The notes under the pieces were generated by a model. That model had not been told where the DNA came from. It saw only the letters and a program-made list of their open reading frames with translations, and ran no database searches. DNA of 64,000 bases from Liolophura sinensis. Its lineage: Eukaryota; Mollusca; Polyplacophora; Chitonida; Chitonidae. The DNA is taken from contig NC_088295.1 of the NCBI RefSeq assembly GCF_032854445.1, forward strand, positions 49,837,385 through 49,901,384, given 5' to 3'. The translations under genes and the position numbers were made by a program. Below, one piece after another: positions 26,501 to 41,500 of this stretch. Within the stretch, counting starts at the first letter, position 1. Each line of letters begins with the position of its first letter.

Positions 26501-29500
26501 AGCCTGCCAGCAAGCTGTGGATGGTCGTGGGTTTTTTTTCAGACTCTGCCCAGTTTCTTCCCACCATCATGCTATCTGCCCTTGTATAAATGAAATATTC
26601 TTGAGTATGGCATAAAACACTTCATGATAACCTAATACTGTATACGTGACTCAGATCTTCTGTCCACAGTATATCTCCAACTACAAACATACATGAACCT
26701 TCAATACATCAATTTTACAGACTCGGATAGACTGGCTCTCCCACTGGAGGCCTCAGTCTTGTATACTCAACGAATTCCTCTCATTCTGCATATGTCAGAA
26801 GATACTGGGAGCAGAATTATTCATTCCACCCCTTGTTTCGCACCAACTCAAATCCCTCGAATGCTTCAGCCTCATCAAATCCCTTGAATGCCCATCTGAC
26901 TAGGTACGAAACAAGGTTAAGCAGTATCGGGTTGCATAACAAACACTGCTAGGGGGGTGTTAAACCCTTAATTAACATTAACACTTTCCAAAATCCCATT
27001 ATTTTAAGGTTTGTCTAACGAGACGCCACAAATTATCTTCTTGAATACATGCATCTGCCGTGATGTAACCATCCTTGTGTTTTTCTATTGGGGCCAGTAG
27101 TAGCTAAATACAAAATCATCATCATAATAGTGGGTTTCAAAGTTTGTGAAAAGTAGCTGATAACAAGCTACAACTGGATCACAAAAAAAATGCAGCCTGG
27201 TATTTCACCGCAGACAAAATAAAAATATGGCGGCAAAAGACGCGATGCTCAGAATCACGCTGCCATTTCTGGCCTATGGGGCGTCACTTCCTGTCATGGA
27301 AAATTTCTTTCCTTGCCTTGGGATGATGTTAGGCCTTATTACTGCGTCTCTAGCTTCATTTCTTAAGGAGAAATACCCACTTCGTCTAGAACAGACGGTG
27401 TCCAGTGTGTGGATATGCCTTGAGCTACAGGATATGCCTGCTATGTCATACGTCTGATCAGCTGGACTGCTCCCTTATCCATTCCAGGCCATGTTGCCTC
27501 TCTGTTAAAGTAGGAAGATTGACTGTTCAACAGCTAGAAGCTTCACTCAGCGGTGTGGACAACAATTTTTGTTAATCTCTTCATATAACTGAACACTTCA
27601 CTCCATAAACCCCAAAGTCTGACTTTTGCTTTTCTCCTTTTAAAGGGGGAAAAAAAAAAAAGAACACTTTGTGGGCATGGATGATATTTTACAGCTTCCC
27701 GAAGCAAGTCTTTAGTAACGTTCAAGCAAATGGTACATCCTAATGGGTGGACATATACCAGCTTGTCAACACAACTACAAAAATTTTCTTGCCAGCATGA
27801 TTTCGGCCTCTTGAGGAAACAAACTATGCATGTAAAACTCGTAAGTTTTCCGCAAAGATTATGTATTTGAAACCATGTTGAAGTTCTTTGTTTGCTCCAT
27901 ATACTGTAGGCCTACAAGTGCATACACATTTGGTGATTTTCTGTAAAATAAAACCGCGAGTGTATGATCCTGTTTACTGATCATTTTGAAATCTCATACA
28001 ACATGCAAGAGCCAGTTGAATTAATTCAAAGACTCCAAAACAATGTAAGTTCTGGCTGGGCTATAGCATCAAACATGCAACACTCACCGGTTGCTTATTC
28101 TGGGTACATATGAATAAAATTCATTTTCACACCTTTAATTTGTATACCAGTGCACTAAGACATTTTTACACCTTACCAGTGTAAGCTCTAATGATCTAAT
28201 AAGAGCATTCACTGTGTGGAGATTGGGGCATCAATCTATACAAGCGACCGAGTATTCAGATACTGTATGCAAATCACAATTAAGGCACCTGTCAATCACT
28301 ACAACTGTAGACCACATCTAACCACAGATGTATTTTACAATACCTTCAATGGTTATGAAATCCCTTAAATACACCCAATTTAACCTTTTTGTGGTGGTTT
28401 AATTTACTGAAATGCCTAAGATACAAGGAAATAAATATAATCGGTTTGTGTGTGTATAAACTAATTCCGTCTGTTGTTGAAAGTTGTAAATAATCCACTG
28501 TTGAGGTGTATGTCAATTCGTTGAAGTTCGTGTTCTAAACTAGATTTGGCGGGAGGTCTCGCTATGAAAACAAGACCACAAGTCACATCAAAGGATAATC
28601 CCCTCCCCATTCAAGGCATTTGCCCGATATTCTGTCCCCATCAGCCCAGTCTTGTCGCCTTCAGCAGCTGAAAATGAGGCTCAAAAAGGTGATTCTTTCC
28701 ACACATACACAAGTGTATACGTGCACCTAGTTTCTGTCACACGTGAATGAACCCAAATCTGTCTTAGGATTTAATTTATTGTATGGTCGACAAGCCGGAT
28801 GTACAGTTTGAATTCTTGAAAAAGTGAAGGTGTTATATTCTATCACCACAGATGTACCGTGAGCCTGCATGGTTTACAAGTGTCTTATCAGCCATAAAGA
28901 CATTTTCTACCCTACATGTATCCCAATATTAAAATAATCTAAATTTGTAGCTATTTCCTCCCCACTCCATTTTTTCATGTCTATTATATCTGAATGCATG
29001 ATAGCATTGTGGTATATCCGTCACTGGTCCCACAAATGAACCCCTACAGTACAGGCCAACGTGGGAGAAAGTTTATTAACATATTCAGAATGAAATGTCA
29101 ATCAACCATTATTCCCACCAAAACCATACAGTTGAGATTATTCCAAGGGGCGGTCAGGGGTCAGTTACAGACACATAACTGTGAGCTCTCAGGAAATGAT
29201 AGCGCCTAATTTACAGTAATACATTGTTTAAAATTGTTTCAATGAACTGCCACATGGATGTGAAGCTTGTGATGGGTGTATTTCTACATATGTCTCCATT
29301 TCCACCACTGCCAACATCATGTTCAGGTATAACAAATCACAAACATTTAAAACCAAGCTTGCAGTCTGTATGTTTCAGTCTGCAGATGCTTTCCTTTCAC
29401 CTAAATATTTTTTTATTGCTTGGTCGGACAGGGAAATGTCTTGGACTCCAATCGTCGACTTGACACCACAGCTGTAGCTTCAGATTTATCTTTTATGTGA

Positions 29501-32500
29501 CTGCTTGTTGAGACTGACTTGTCACCTATCAAGCCACATCTCAAGCATATGTCCGATCATTTGGTGTAGCTGATTATGCCTACATAGCTGGCCGTCCGTC
29601 CCTAGAGATTAGATATGAATGGCATGGATCCTACATCAGTACACCACCTTGTTTGATCTGCTGTTCCGACATATGAGTTCTTCCCTTATGAGGATGTCAC
29701 TTCCAGTTTTACAAAAATTGCATTTTCATAATCAGCGTCCAAAACTTCATCACACTGACACATTTCCACAGTAAAATTTTCAACAGTGTAGAAATTATTA
29801 GCAAAAAACAGCAATAGTGAGCTTGTACAATAGCCTGAATGACTTGAAGAGCTACTAACACAATCTCCATGAAATACACATGTAACTGTTCAAATCTAAC
29901 TCATCATATTTTTCCTTCATGTAGACGTAAAGATCAGGGACATACTCATTTGCCATGGAAATATTTCTCTAGATTGAACCAAGTCACAAGATGGTAATAG
30001 GATTTCATGTAAATTTACTGTACCACTGATTCCTTTACTTCAAGATTGTGACGACATGGGTATTGCATGGTCATGGTCTCTGCATAAAAGATGGCCAAAG
30101 AAACGAGAAGCGATGACATTGACACCATGTCATGCCTGTAAATTACCAGTGTGACATGGACATCAAATCTCATCTTGTCATAAACTAGGTGATATCTGAC
30201 AACCTTTACATGTAAATGTAAGTGACACATAGAATCTTCAAAAAATTACTTGGAATGGTTGGGTTTGAAATTTGTCAGCCATGTCTCAAAAAATATTTGC
30301 AGGCCTACCATGTGAAATTCCCAATGTGTACCTCTGGGTATTCATGCACAAAATGAATCATCTACTAATACTAGTCACCACCTGACCACTAGCACTGTGG
30401 ACATCAGCTTCACTTTTGATAAACTGAGAACTCTGTAAGCCAAAATGACTTTCCATCAGTGCTGAAGCTTGAATCTTTTATGGCTATTTCCTTTACTTCT
30501 CCCTCACAACACAGAAGAGCTACTTGATACAACTACATGTATAAAGCATGACGACCTAATGAAGTTGGTTTAATGGTGGCACTCTTAATGGTTACAGCTC
30601 TTCAACTTTTAAGTGATGCATCATGACTATTCTTTATTAAGAAGTTGCTAGATACTTCATTTGATATAAGTATACAGTTCTGCGATTTGAGATACATGTA
30701 TAGTTTTAACATAGCATTCAGAAAATACTGGTAGCTCGCCTGATTGAGCAGTTTATAAAACTGCATAATGTTCAATCCATGTGATTTATTCAAACATAGA
30801 CATCTAAACAAAAAATGAAGCACAATTGTTGAAACTGTCATGCACATATTATTCTCTAAGTATACAGTGCTAAGAATTTGCCATTAAATCAACAAGTAAG
30901 ATCAAAATTATTATACTGCCACATCTATGACAGTTTATCACAGGCGTAAAGATTGCAGAGCAGTGACTTAATTCATATGTTATGGAGTTGTAAATCACTG
31001 TGGTGGTAAACGACACTGTGGGCAGTTAGTGCATAACTTTAACACAGAAGTTTTTGATATGCAAATCATGGACTGCATTTGACAATCCATGTACTATGGG
31101 AGGCAACTCCAACCATGTGAATAGCTCAGCAAAATGTTGAGGTATGAAGTGAAAGACTCTCTTGTTCTTTGATATACAAATCACTACCGATGATTGGCTA
31201 TCTGTGTACTATGAAACCATGGGTGGTCACTGCAACCCTGTGATTGGCCAAAAACTTTAACCAACACACCGACACTGCCTTTATTCCATAATAAAAAGCT
31301 AATAAAAGTAGTCTTTTTAATATTAAATAAACTGATGATTTACCTTGAGTAGATTTTCCAATTGCATGAAAGCTCCTTGATTCAAACACTCAGCCAGGAC
31401 ATGATGGATGGAGTTCAACTCTGTATCCGAGTCACAATAATAGTCAAGGATGTCTTGCTTATAAGGCTACAAAATCAATAGACAAAATAACCATATAAAT
31501 TTTACTGGACCAGTGTGATTCAACCAATGATATCCTTTTAAACATGACAATTCTTCCTCAACATGTATTCTACTGGCTTCTTTAACACCTGCAGATACAT
31601 AAACTGAATCCAGATATTCTTCAGTGTATAAAATGATATTATTATATCAGGCTACATGTATATATTGTCATTCTTGCTGGAATCTGTTTTGTTTTCCTAA
31701 GCCCTGCTTCAAAGAATTGTGAATGCAACAACGCATTCAGAGAATCTCAACAGCTCACTTTACTGAGCAGTTAGTAAAACATATAAGCTGTGATGCATTA
31801 AAACATTGACACAGAAAACTTAATCTTTGCATTCTGTATGTAAGCTCCATTATGCTTAGAAAATGAACATAAAAGCTTTAATTACCATATACATGTATGT
31901 TATCCCTCACATCCATGTAGGCACATAAAGTATAGAGAATCAACGTTGATAGACTTGAAAGTGGTTTTGGTTGAGATAATATTTCTTAAACCCTTGGTCC
32001 TGCTTATAAAATTACATCCATACTTTCAAAAATTCAGATTTTATAGGCTCTCACTGAACAGACTTATTTCTCACACTAGCCGGTTTGTGAGGAGTGTGTA
32101 TCCCTGTATTAAACACAAAAGCTTAAAATACACCTTCTATATGCACATGCAAGCTACACGTATTCCTTCCTAAAATTCACAGGAGCCTTAACATAAACTT
32201 GACCTTTGACTTGTATATTAAAGGTGGGACCTCCATGCTGTGGCCGAGATTGTTAATGTTCCAGTACGGTGCAATGGCCCAGGAGCCAATCAAATAAATA
32301 AATAAATAGGATGGCAGGCAAGTAGTTGCATGATATATTCAGCTCATGGCTTCCTCCCAAGCCGCATGTGGGTAGGTCTGACAACAGACGGTTTCCTCCC
32401 ACCATAACACTGGCCACCGTCATATACTAAAATATTCTTGATTACCGCATAAAACACAGATCAAAGAAATAAAGCAGTATACATTAAAGCCATCCCTAAC

Positions 32501-35500
32501 AAAGCTAGCAGAAGAGTGATTTAAAGCCATAGTGATTGTGAACTACACAAGACATGTAGTTGGTGTGATTTATATTGACTTATGATCTCGTGGACCATAA
32601 CATTTTGCTGACAAAACCTGAATGCTGTATCACTTCAGCCATGCAGTTATCCATACTTTAACAGTTTCCATACTCAGCAATTTTTTGATACATTTCATGA
32701 GAAAACAACAAATGGTACATAAGTAAAACTTCAGTATGTTTTAGGAAAGGTTCTGAAATTGTGCTTTTTTATGTTTTGGAAGCATTGGGTCACACGACTT
32801 GGTGACCATATTGGATTTGTGCCAAACCTAAAAAAATCTTCTTCTTCAGAACGGCTGATGTGATCTGTCTTTCTTAATCCCAGATGCGACTGAGCTGAAA
32901 TTTTAACTGCAGTTGCACAAAGCCTTGGCTCATTCAGGGTGTGATTGTGTATTTTTTCTGTTGAAAACTGTACAAGCTCCCTACTGGTTAAAATGTTCCC
33001 TATTGGTTAAATTGGTTGAAATGTTATGAGACCAAAGAATCTGTTTTTTGTCCTGCGATGTATGTTTTTATAATTTGCGATAAAAACGCGAAAGACTGCA
33101 ATTTCCCCCATTTTTGCACGTCACGTGACAAAAAACTGTTACAGCTATAAAGCTGAAAATGGCTGTGTGAATAGAGATAAATATGTACCGTAAAATCGTT
33201 GAGCTGCATGAAAAAAAAAAAAAAAACACAGGATATGCACCCCTTCAAATACTGTTCACACGTTGATTGACTACATTTGTCACATTTATTTGTACATATT
33301 ACATAGAGTACATACAATACATTGATGGTTACGAAAAATGTGCGCTTTCTCATTAAGCTCGTTATATATCAATGCGTAGACACCATTCAATTAACCTACT
33401 TTTGCCGCCACTTGTGCTCTTTGAAGCTGAAATTTAGACTGCAGATAGAGCACTTTGGGGTAAATGAAGCATGTAAATATTAGTTATTTATCTTGAAATG
33501 TACTGATTAATGAATTTGTCACGTGATCAACTTTTTGTGAATTTAAATACATTCAGTACTCTACCTGGTGGAGTTTGAATATTCCCATCACTTTTTTTCT
33601 TTTCTGTGCTTAGTAGTATAGCCGTAAATTACGATGAAATTGACTGAAAAAGTGCACTTTCCTCCCACATTTCGAGGTAACATGACAGAAAACACTTACG
33701 GACCACGTGCACCTACTACTAACTGTCCCTTATGGACTATGTGCACCTAGAGTGCACTATTTCTGCTCGTGCTTGAAATATAAAATGCACTGTTACTTTA
33801 AAATTAGCTCCACATTTGCAATATCTTAATGTTTCAATCCCGTTCAAGGTCTGTATTGCTGTCTAAATCAGATCACTCTCATGTATGTGCACTGCACATG
33901 TAAGCCATTTCATCAGTACTGATAATAAAGCCTTAATAAAGCTTTCATATTCCAGTCAGGATGTCGTTACATCACAACCTGTTTCTTGCCACCAAGAACA
34001 ATTGGAAATGGAAATGCATGATATGCATTCAGCTTTATTCTGGTTGACAACAGAGTCTTATACGTGTACATTGTTTAAGTCAGGTGCACATGGTTCTTTA
34101 TAAGAAGCCATACTGTCTATATTATCTCCAACACAACTGGGCCGCAATGAATTACCTCCCTTGAGGTCACTCTCCCATTTAGAAAGTGCTGTTCTACAAG
34201 TAAACTGTCCTGAGGTTAGACCTGACACAATGGCTAGTGGCAAACTTTGGAGACACAGTGGCATAAGTTGGTTAAAGACCCAGCTTTAAGACAGATTTTA
34301 GTTTTGTAAATCAATTTGGAAAGCCTAGAATTAACGTTACGTATTCTTCTGTTGCCTAGAAATGGTTGTCACTATCATGACATAGCCCACATTCTACATT
34401 CTTTAAATGGCCAGGTCCCACTTCTCCTAGTTTCAAGCCCCAAAACCTAATCTCGTGTGACATAACAGTTGCTGTCAGAGGTAACTAAGGTAGGTAAATT
34501 CAAAGCAGGCTTATTGCAATACCAAAATATCATATTACTTAAATTATTTATTCTATACATATGTGTATCCGTGTTTTCTTCATACTTTGTGTTTTGTGAA
34601 AAACTGTTTCAGAAAATAATGAACTTTCAGAACACATAACCCACAATACTGTTACCTGTAGAAGGCTTTCCTTCAGATGACTGATCAAGGCTTCTTGCCA
34701 TGTTTCTTCCAGGCTGTGACAATGGAACTTCACTTGCAGGAGAGTATCCCTCACCTATGCATCAATATAAAAATGCTTAATAAGGGATGACAACAATAGT
34801 TTAGCAACAGCTGAAAATGTGTTTAATGAGTGTTAATTAATCAGAATTTCCTTCTTCCATCTGAGTATAGCAGGATTCAAAGTAAAGTATGTCATAAAGC
34901 TTTATAATTTATTTATATATCTGGTTATTGCTAAGAATAACATACTCAAGAATTGTTCACTTATATGATGACAGTGATTTTTATGGGTGGGTGAAACCTA
35001 AGCACCCAAGCTAGGTAAACTACCAATCTTTAACAAGATACTGACAAACTTTGCCAAAGATGTAGTATAGATATGCACACCATATGCACACCCTGTGTCC
35101 TAATCGACTGAAAGGCAAACCCTTTTACCACTAGACCTCCATCCAATTAAACAACAAAGCTTCAAGTATTATATAATACAGAATGTACATGTAGCATCTA
35201 AATTTAGTGGTAACAAGGACCATAAAAGCATTAATTTGTCTTAAAGAAATTACACCAAATTGTTTCGAGTTTCCAATGATGTGAAAAAACTCATTCAAAG
35301 ATGCTATAAATTGTCTTCATTTTCACATTACAGTATTACAAACTAAATGTTAACATTTTGCAACATGCAAGTACATAAAACTACATCACAATGGAGGGCA
35401 AACCTTTAACTTCTCTGCAGTCATGTGGGAAAAGATGTCCAAATGTGACAAATATGAAATGATGCCATGTAGATAGATGTTAAAACTACTATCAATCCAT

Positions 35501-38500
35501 GTCTTCCTTTCATGTTTTGCTTTGAGGTCCACATCTTGATCTTCATCATGAAGCTCTGCTAACCGGTCCAGATACAACACCCCGAGGCAGCATGCTGTTG
35601 TAATTACTTGACTTTCCACAAAGGTTACACCTCTGACCAGTTTGTACAAATCCAGGCTTATCACTGCTGCACTCTTTGCCTTTGCCTTTAAAGTAGTGTT
35701 TCTAGAATTTAAAAGTATACATAAATACATATTAAATGCACATGACGAACTGTATTAACGTTTAATTTTACACAATTTGTCTAAGAAGTACTAGAATTAT
35801 GTTCCTTTCTAAATCTCTCTCTGTGCTGTTCAGTGCTATTACATGTCTAACTTGAAAATTTGTTGTGAAAACAACCCGGAAACATGCTCATATTAGTGCC
35901 TGATGGTATAAAATCCAATTGTTTGATAAGAACCACACATTAAGACATGCAGTCAGAATAAAAAAGACAGAAAGTTGAAAAAGACTGCTTTTATAATGAT
36001 TTTTGTTCTACATGTATCATTGTATCATCATCTTGGGTGAGCTGAGACAATACTAGTACTTGCCATATGTGAACTGCTTGCTAATCAGGTTTCATTCAGT
36101 TAGCAAGGATGTGCAATTCAACTCTCTCAAAAAGAAGAAAGCTGTTACAAGAAGGTTTTCCACATGTTGTTGCTAGCTGCTGAATTATTATTGCAAGGCA
36201 ATTCACTATTACACTGTGGATGAGCATATCGCTATCGGCCAGCTGCAGTGCTGGTGACTTATAGGTATACATAAAAACATGTAATGCTGACCAACGAGAA
36301 GTCAATAATTTTCTTTCAATTGTGATAAACATATATATATATATATATATCATCATCACCGCTGTATGTATATATCTTGTCTACATAAAAACTCCACACG
36401 GAAACAAATTGGAGATATATCGTACTGACACTGATACTGACAGACACGAGGACAGATGGATGGACATAAATGCTATAAGGTACCATAATACTTTCTGCCA
36501 TTGATGTGGATGCAAAACAAGGCATTCAGAGAACACTGGTAGCTAGCCTGATTGAGCAGTTCGTAAAACTGCATAATGTTCAAGTGAGGCAACACATTCA
36601 ACTACTGTCCTCTAAACCAAAATAAAGCAGAATGACATCATCATACACAGATATTATTCTCTAATTACACGGTGCTAATATCTTACCATCAAAGGACAAG
36701 ACATCTAAAAATCGAAGTAGGGGTCACTTAACAGACCACTTAAAACTATGCATACATATACTTTCATTTTCTTTTTTTAGATTTTTGTGAAGACAGTTAC
36801 AGGCGTTTTTACTTTAAAGTGCAACTTCAGTAACAAATTCACTAACAAAGCATAACTACACATATTCATTCCATGAATGTAAAAACTATACTGTATTTTT
36901 AAGTGCATTTTGCTCTTTGGCCAAACAGCCAAAACCACCTGCAGAGCATGAAATGGATTGCGTGACATTATAAATAGACAGCTGATAACAGTTTACACCC
37001 CTTTGCCTTGTAAAATGGAGCACACATAGTAGTAGACCTGTAGACACCTGTAGACTTTGGCACGACAACCATAAAATTTATGACGTACATTTACACTGAA
37101 TGAATGGCTTTCTAGAAAATATATTTCTACACATGTAATTCTCTCCAGTGCAATACTTCTTACAACCTGTTTGAAAAAAACGTCTGTGCTGACCAAAACT
37201 CAATCCACTGACCAATTGATGGCCCTCATACAATGCATGCCTTACACTAGGGCTCAAATAAAGATTGCAAAGCTTCGTAAGGTATACAGTCTATATATGT
37301 AACAAGAAGACCACATTGTAACATACGCTTCACCTCAGACATTATTTGTTCAGTATTTTGGAAAGACTGAGAAAAAAAAAAAATAGACCTTGTTCTATCT
37401 TGCAGGGATCAGGTCAAAACACACCCAAGCCAAAGTGCCCAAAAGCAATACAGATGTGCATGTTATTGACACTCTTCTCTTTTCTCCATACAAAAAATTC
37501 ACACAAAAACACTTCCGCTGTATCAGCTTAAACCTAATTAATTTTCCAACATATTACATTCTTTTTCTTTCCAAATATTCTCCACAGAACGCTTGTTATG
37601 TGAGCTAAATTTCAAGTCAATGACTCTCAAATGCGTTCACTTCAACCCAAAATGGCCGCCAGGAAATATGACTCCAGTCACCCAATTTTTTTCTCGATAA
37701 TGTTCATCTCGAGGTCTACGACATACCTCAGTTTCACGCATTTCTACTGAGCACTTTTAGCTGTAGAAATTTTTCAGACTTGAAATATGTAAACCTCATT
37801 TCCAGTTAGGTAAAATTTGTCCCTTTCTTAGAGATGATATGAAGTCCGAAGATTGCATCTATAGCTTTATTGGTTAAGAAGGCATATCTATTTCTGGTTT
37901 TGAGGATGTCACTTCTGCTTTTGTCAAAAATTGCATTTTCAGAATTCGCGTCCAAAACTGCAGTAGAGATGACTATTTGCCAGATATCATCCGTACAATT
38001 TAGAAATTGCTAGCAAAAAACAAATTTTTTGGTCATATTACATTTTCACCCAATAGCGAGCTTACATGTATACAGTTTTCAACAGAGAAAGTTATCACCA
38101 TGAATGAGCCTTGACTTTGTGCAAAAGCAGTTTAAATTTCAGATCAATCACATCAGGCATTCTGGAAAAGAAGATTTTTGAGGATTTCGCACAAAATCCA
38201 ATATCCAAAATTTGACATTCAAAAGTTTCGCGCATTTTTATTGAGCCTTTACTCCTTGCCTTGGAATGATGCTAAGCTTTAAGACTTTGTATCTATCTTC
38301 ATTGGTTATTGAGATATATGCACTTTCGATTTTGAGTATGTCACTTCTTGTTATACAAAAATTAAATTTTCGCAATACGTGTCCAAAACTGCATCCGCGT
38401 CCAAAACTGCATCAGATAGGACTATTTGCCAGACATGCTCTGTAGAAATTTAGAAATTATTAGCAAAAAATGAAGTTTTAGGTCACATAAAATCCAATAT

Positions 38501-41500
38501 GTTTTCAAACGACAGAAAAGCACAATTTCAGATCCTTTCCAAAAACATAATGAAGTTTCAGTTATGTTCCATTTGTCGCTTTCTGTAAAACGTAGCACAA
38601 AATTGCCCAGAATATTAATAATCTGAACAGACACAATAGGGATTCAAGCCTGAATGGCTGGAACCCCTATAAAACATAACTTTCTATCCCTGTATGTTAA
38701 AACCAGAATAAGCTTAAACTTCAATTCATCAATGAGTGTCCCCTTCAAAGAGCTATTAAAAAAACTTCACGTAAATTTGAGTATGTATATTTACACAACA
38801 TAAAAAGTTTCCATCCGTGTGTACATTTACATACTGTACACATACTTTAAACTTGAGAGCTGAAAAAAAAAAGCTTGACCTTCAACCCATGTGTAAGAGC
38901 CCAATATACAGCAGTTAAAAAAAAAAAGAGCTTAAGCTTAGCATTTACACACCATACCTTACATTAGAGAGCTACAAAAAAAAGTTTAATCTCCAATCCA
39001 TAAATGAGTGCAAAGGAGCTAAAAACAAAGCTTAACCTTCCATCTGAGTAGGTACATTTACATGTACACACCATACCTTAGATTAGGAGCTAAAGAAAAA
39101 AATAAAATCTGGATGTCCAAAATAACTCCCCCACTTCCATCCCCCAACATTCCCAAGAATAAAAGAAATAAAATGATAATAAAAATAATAATAATAATAA
39201 TCAGACTGTTATTATTATTAAGCATGTAGATATTAAAGATTAAAATTTCAGGAAAATCGGTGCAATACTTTAGCAGGAGTTAGATTAAGAAAACTTGTGT
39301 ATATGGAAATTCATCATTGCTCTAATTATTTAGAGATTTATTTATTCATTTATTTGGTGCTTTACGCCATACTCAAGAATATTTCACTTATACGACTGCG
39401 GCCAGCATTATGGTGGGAGGAAACTGGGCAGAGCCCGGGGGAAATCCATGACCATCCGCAGGTTGCTGACAGACCTTCACACATACAGCCGGAGAGGAAG
39501 TCAGCATGAGCTGGACTTGAACTCTAAGCAACCTCACTGGTGAGAGGCTCCTGAGTCATTACACTGTGCTAGTGCACTAACCAACTGAGGCCCCGAGGAA
39601 TTATGAAAATAACTGCCCGCTTGTAACTAAACTAAAGTATTGGAAGTACTGTGTGGACAATATCTGAATACACGGAAAAGCACTATTACACAAAATGAGG
39701 GGACTCAGGTAATCTGTCAGTTTTATAATTCTTCTCTAATTAATTTTGAAGATTTTATAGAATTTATATCCAATGCTAAATGTGCCAAAATTTATGCATG
39801 TCACAAAATCATTCTGCTCACAAAATTTGATCAAAACCACACAACATTTGAAGCAGTACATTACTGTAAGGAAACCAACAATCTATCAGAATCAAGAAGA
39901 ATTGTTTAACAGGGCTCTTAAAGTTGGGTTTTAAACATGATATGAAGGGCACAGAAATGAACCAGCAAAAACAGGCAACATTTTAAGCAGTACCTGCACA
40001 AAATTAATCCACACCTACCCCTAATCAGAAATATGAATGCAAACTTCACTTCAATGAACAAAGTGCTTTTTGAGATACTACCCTAAAAGGTACTACAAAA
40101 TGAAGACTGGTCTTAAGTAAAATTTTAAAAAATTTAAGATATGACCTGAAAAATGAGAAAAAAATTTCAGTTTGAGGCATATTTTATGTGTGCTTCACAT
40201 ATGTAGGTAAAACATGAGTTCAATACATGCTAGATTTTTTGAGATTATATGGTTTGTGTCAAAGATTGTGATTTTTACAATTTACAATTTATTTGGCGTT
40301 TTACACGATACTCAAGAATATTTCCCTTGAGCCCGCGGGAAACACATGACCATCCTCAGGTTGCTGGCAGGTCTTCTAACAGGAGAGGTAGCCAGTATGA
40401 GCTGGACTTGAACTTGAATAGCTACCGCACTGGTGAGAGGCTCCTGGTCAATGCACCGCACTGGCATGCTAACCACCTCTGCCACGGAGGCACCTTGAAA
40501 GTTGTCAAAACTTGAGCACAATCAATACAGCTTTAATGTGCTTATATGTACTTTAATGTTGATTCCAATATACATAAGACCCTAATAAATCCTAAATTTT
40601 GTAATTTACGGTATTCAGTATAAAGGGTCTCCATGTTGGAACATCCCCCTAGGTCATATTAGCCTGCTGCATAACGTGTGCAAAATTGAATTTCACACAT
40701 TCAATACTTTCTGAATTACTGCCCCTAACATTTACATGTACCTTACCATTCCATTAACTGTTAATACCGAATGCCAAACTCTGGGTATGACATAAGCTCC
40801 CACAGTATTATGTACAAGCAAGCTAAAATATTACTATCATGGAGCAAATACCTTACTTTAATTCCAAAAACCATGATGCATATTTAAACCACACTCACCT
40901 GCAGTGAGATTTTAAATATCACATTTTGCACTTAAACCAACAAACTTACCTCTCTGTATCAAATTTGTCTGTATCCTTGTATGTTAATTCAGAAATTACA
41001 TCTTTGAGTGCAACAAGGGCCTCAAAACACTCCTGAAAAAAGGAAACCATATTTCCCCTCAGCACTATCCACAGGAAAACAAAAATGTATAGATCAATAG
41101 ACTTATGGAGGTATTTTTGAGACATGTACATGTAGGTACAAGTAGGTTTCATCAATAGTACACATAGGTAAAGAGCCAGGCTTCAGGATAATGAACTTTA
41201 TAATACTGTACATGATTCATGTGGTTTTGAAGACATTAAGCGAAATATCAAATCAGTCCTGATTTGAAAAAATCAATCCTGTTTGTTACAAGGGGGCAGT
41301 TAACTGACGTCCATGGCTCAGTTGGTTAGCGGGCTAGCGCAGTGTAATGACACAGGAGCCTCTCACCAATGCGGTCACTGTGAGTTCGAGTCCAGCTCAT
41401 GCTGGCTTCCTCTTCGGCAGTACATGGGAAGGTCTAGCAGCAACCTGCGGATGGTTGTGGGTTTTCCCCGGGCTCTGCCCGGTTTTCTCCCGCCATAATG

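Larger units (their letters stand above)
25592..31343. other. Large intron between exons 13 and 12
   Basis: 5.75 kb. It contains a family 1 SINE piece (26,497-26,612), a family B repeat (26,840-26,970), family A/D-like repeat stretches near 27,230-27,380 and 29,670-29,800, and a family E repeat (30,705-30,890). Open frames here (for example 27,227-27,457 plus) fall in repeats or lack coding features. Confidence 0.6.
35702..40949. other. Large intron between exons 10 and 9
   Basis: 5.2 kb, mostly repeats: AT microsatellite (36,330-36,350), family E (36,520-36,700), family D series (37,630-38,640), a degenerate tandem region (38,690-39,095), two reverse family 1 SINEs (39,334-39,597; 40,277-40,494). 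Nothing that looks like a separate gene. Confidence 0.65.

Noticed and set aside
27227-27457. Plus-strand frame with a good-looking start (AATATGGCGGC)
   Set aside because: Part of the sequence recurs in the dispersed repeats at 37,640 and 38,250. There is no splice or homology support.
27543-27725. Possible extra exon (NVTKDLLREAVKYHPCPQS)
   Set aside because: No acceptable acceptor or donor around it, and it is not needed for the phase once exons 13 and 14 are included.
41307-41400. tRNA-like gene with A and B boxes
   Set aside because: No cloverleaf with a usable anticodon can be drawn by eye, and it is the head of a SINE.
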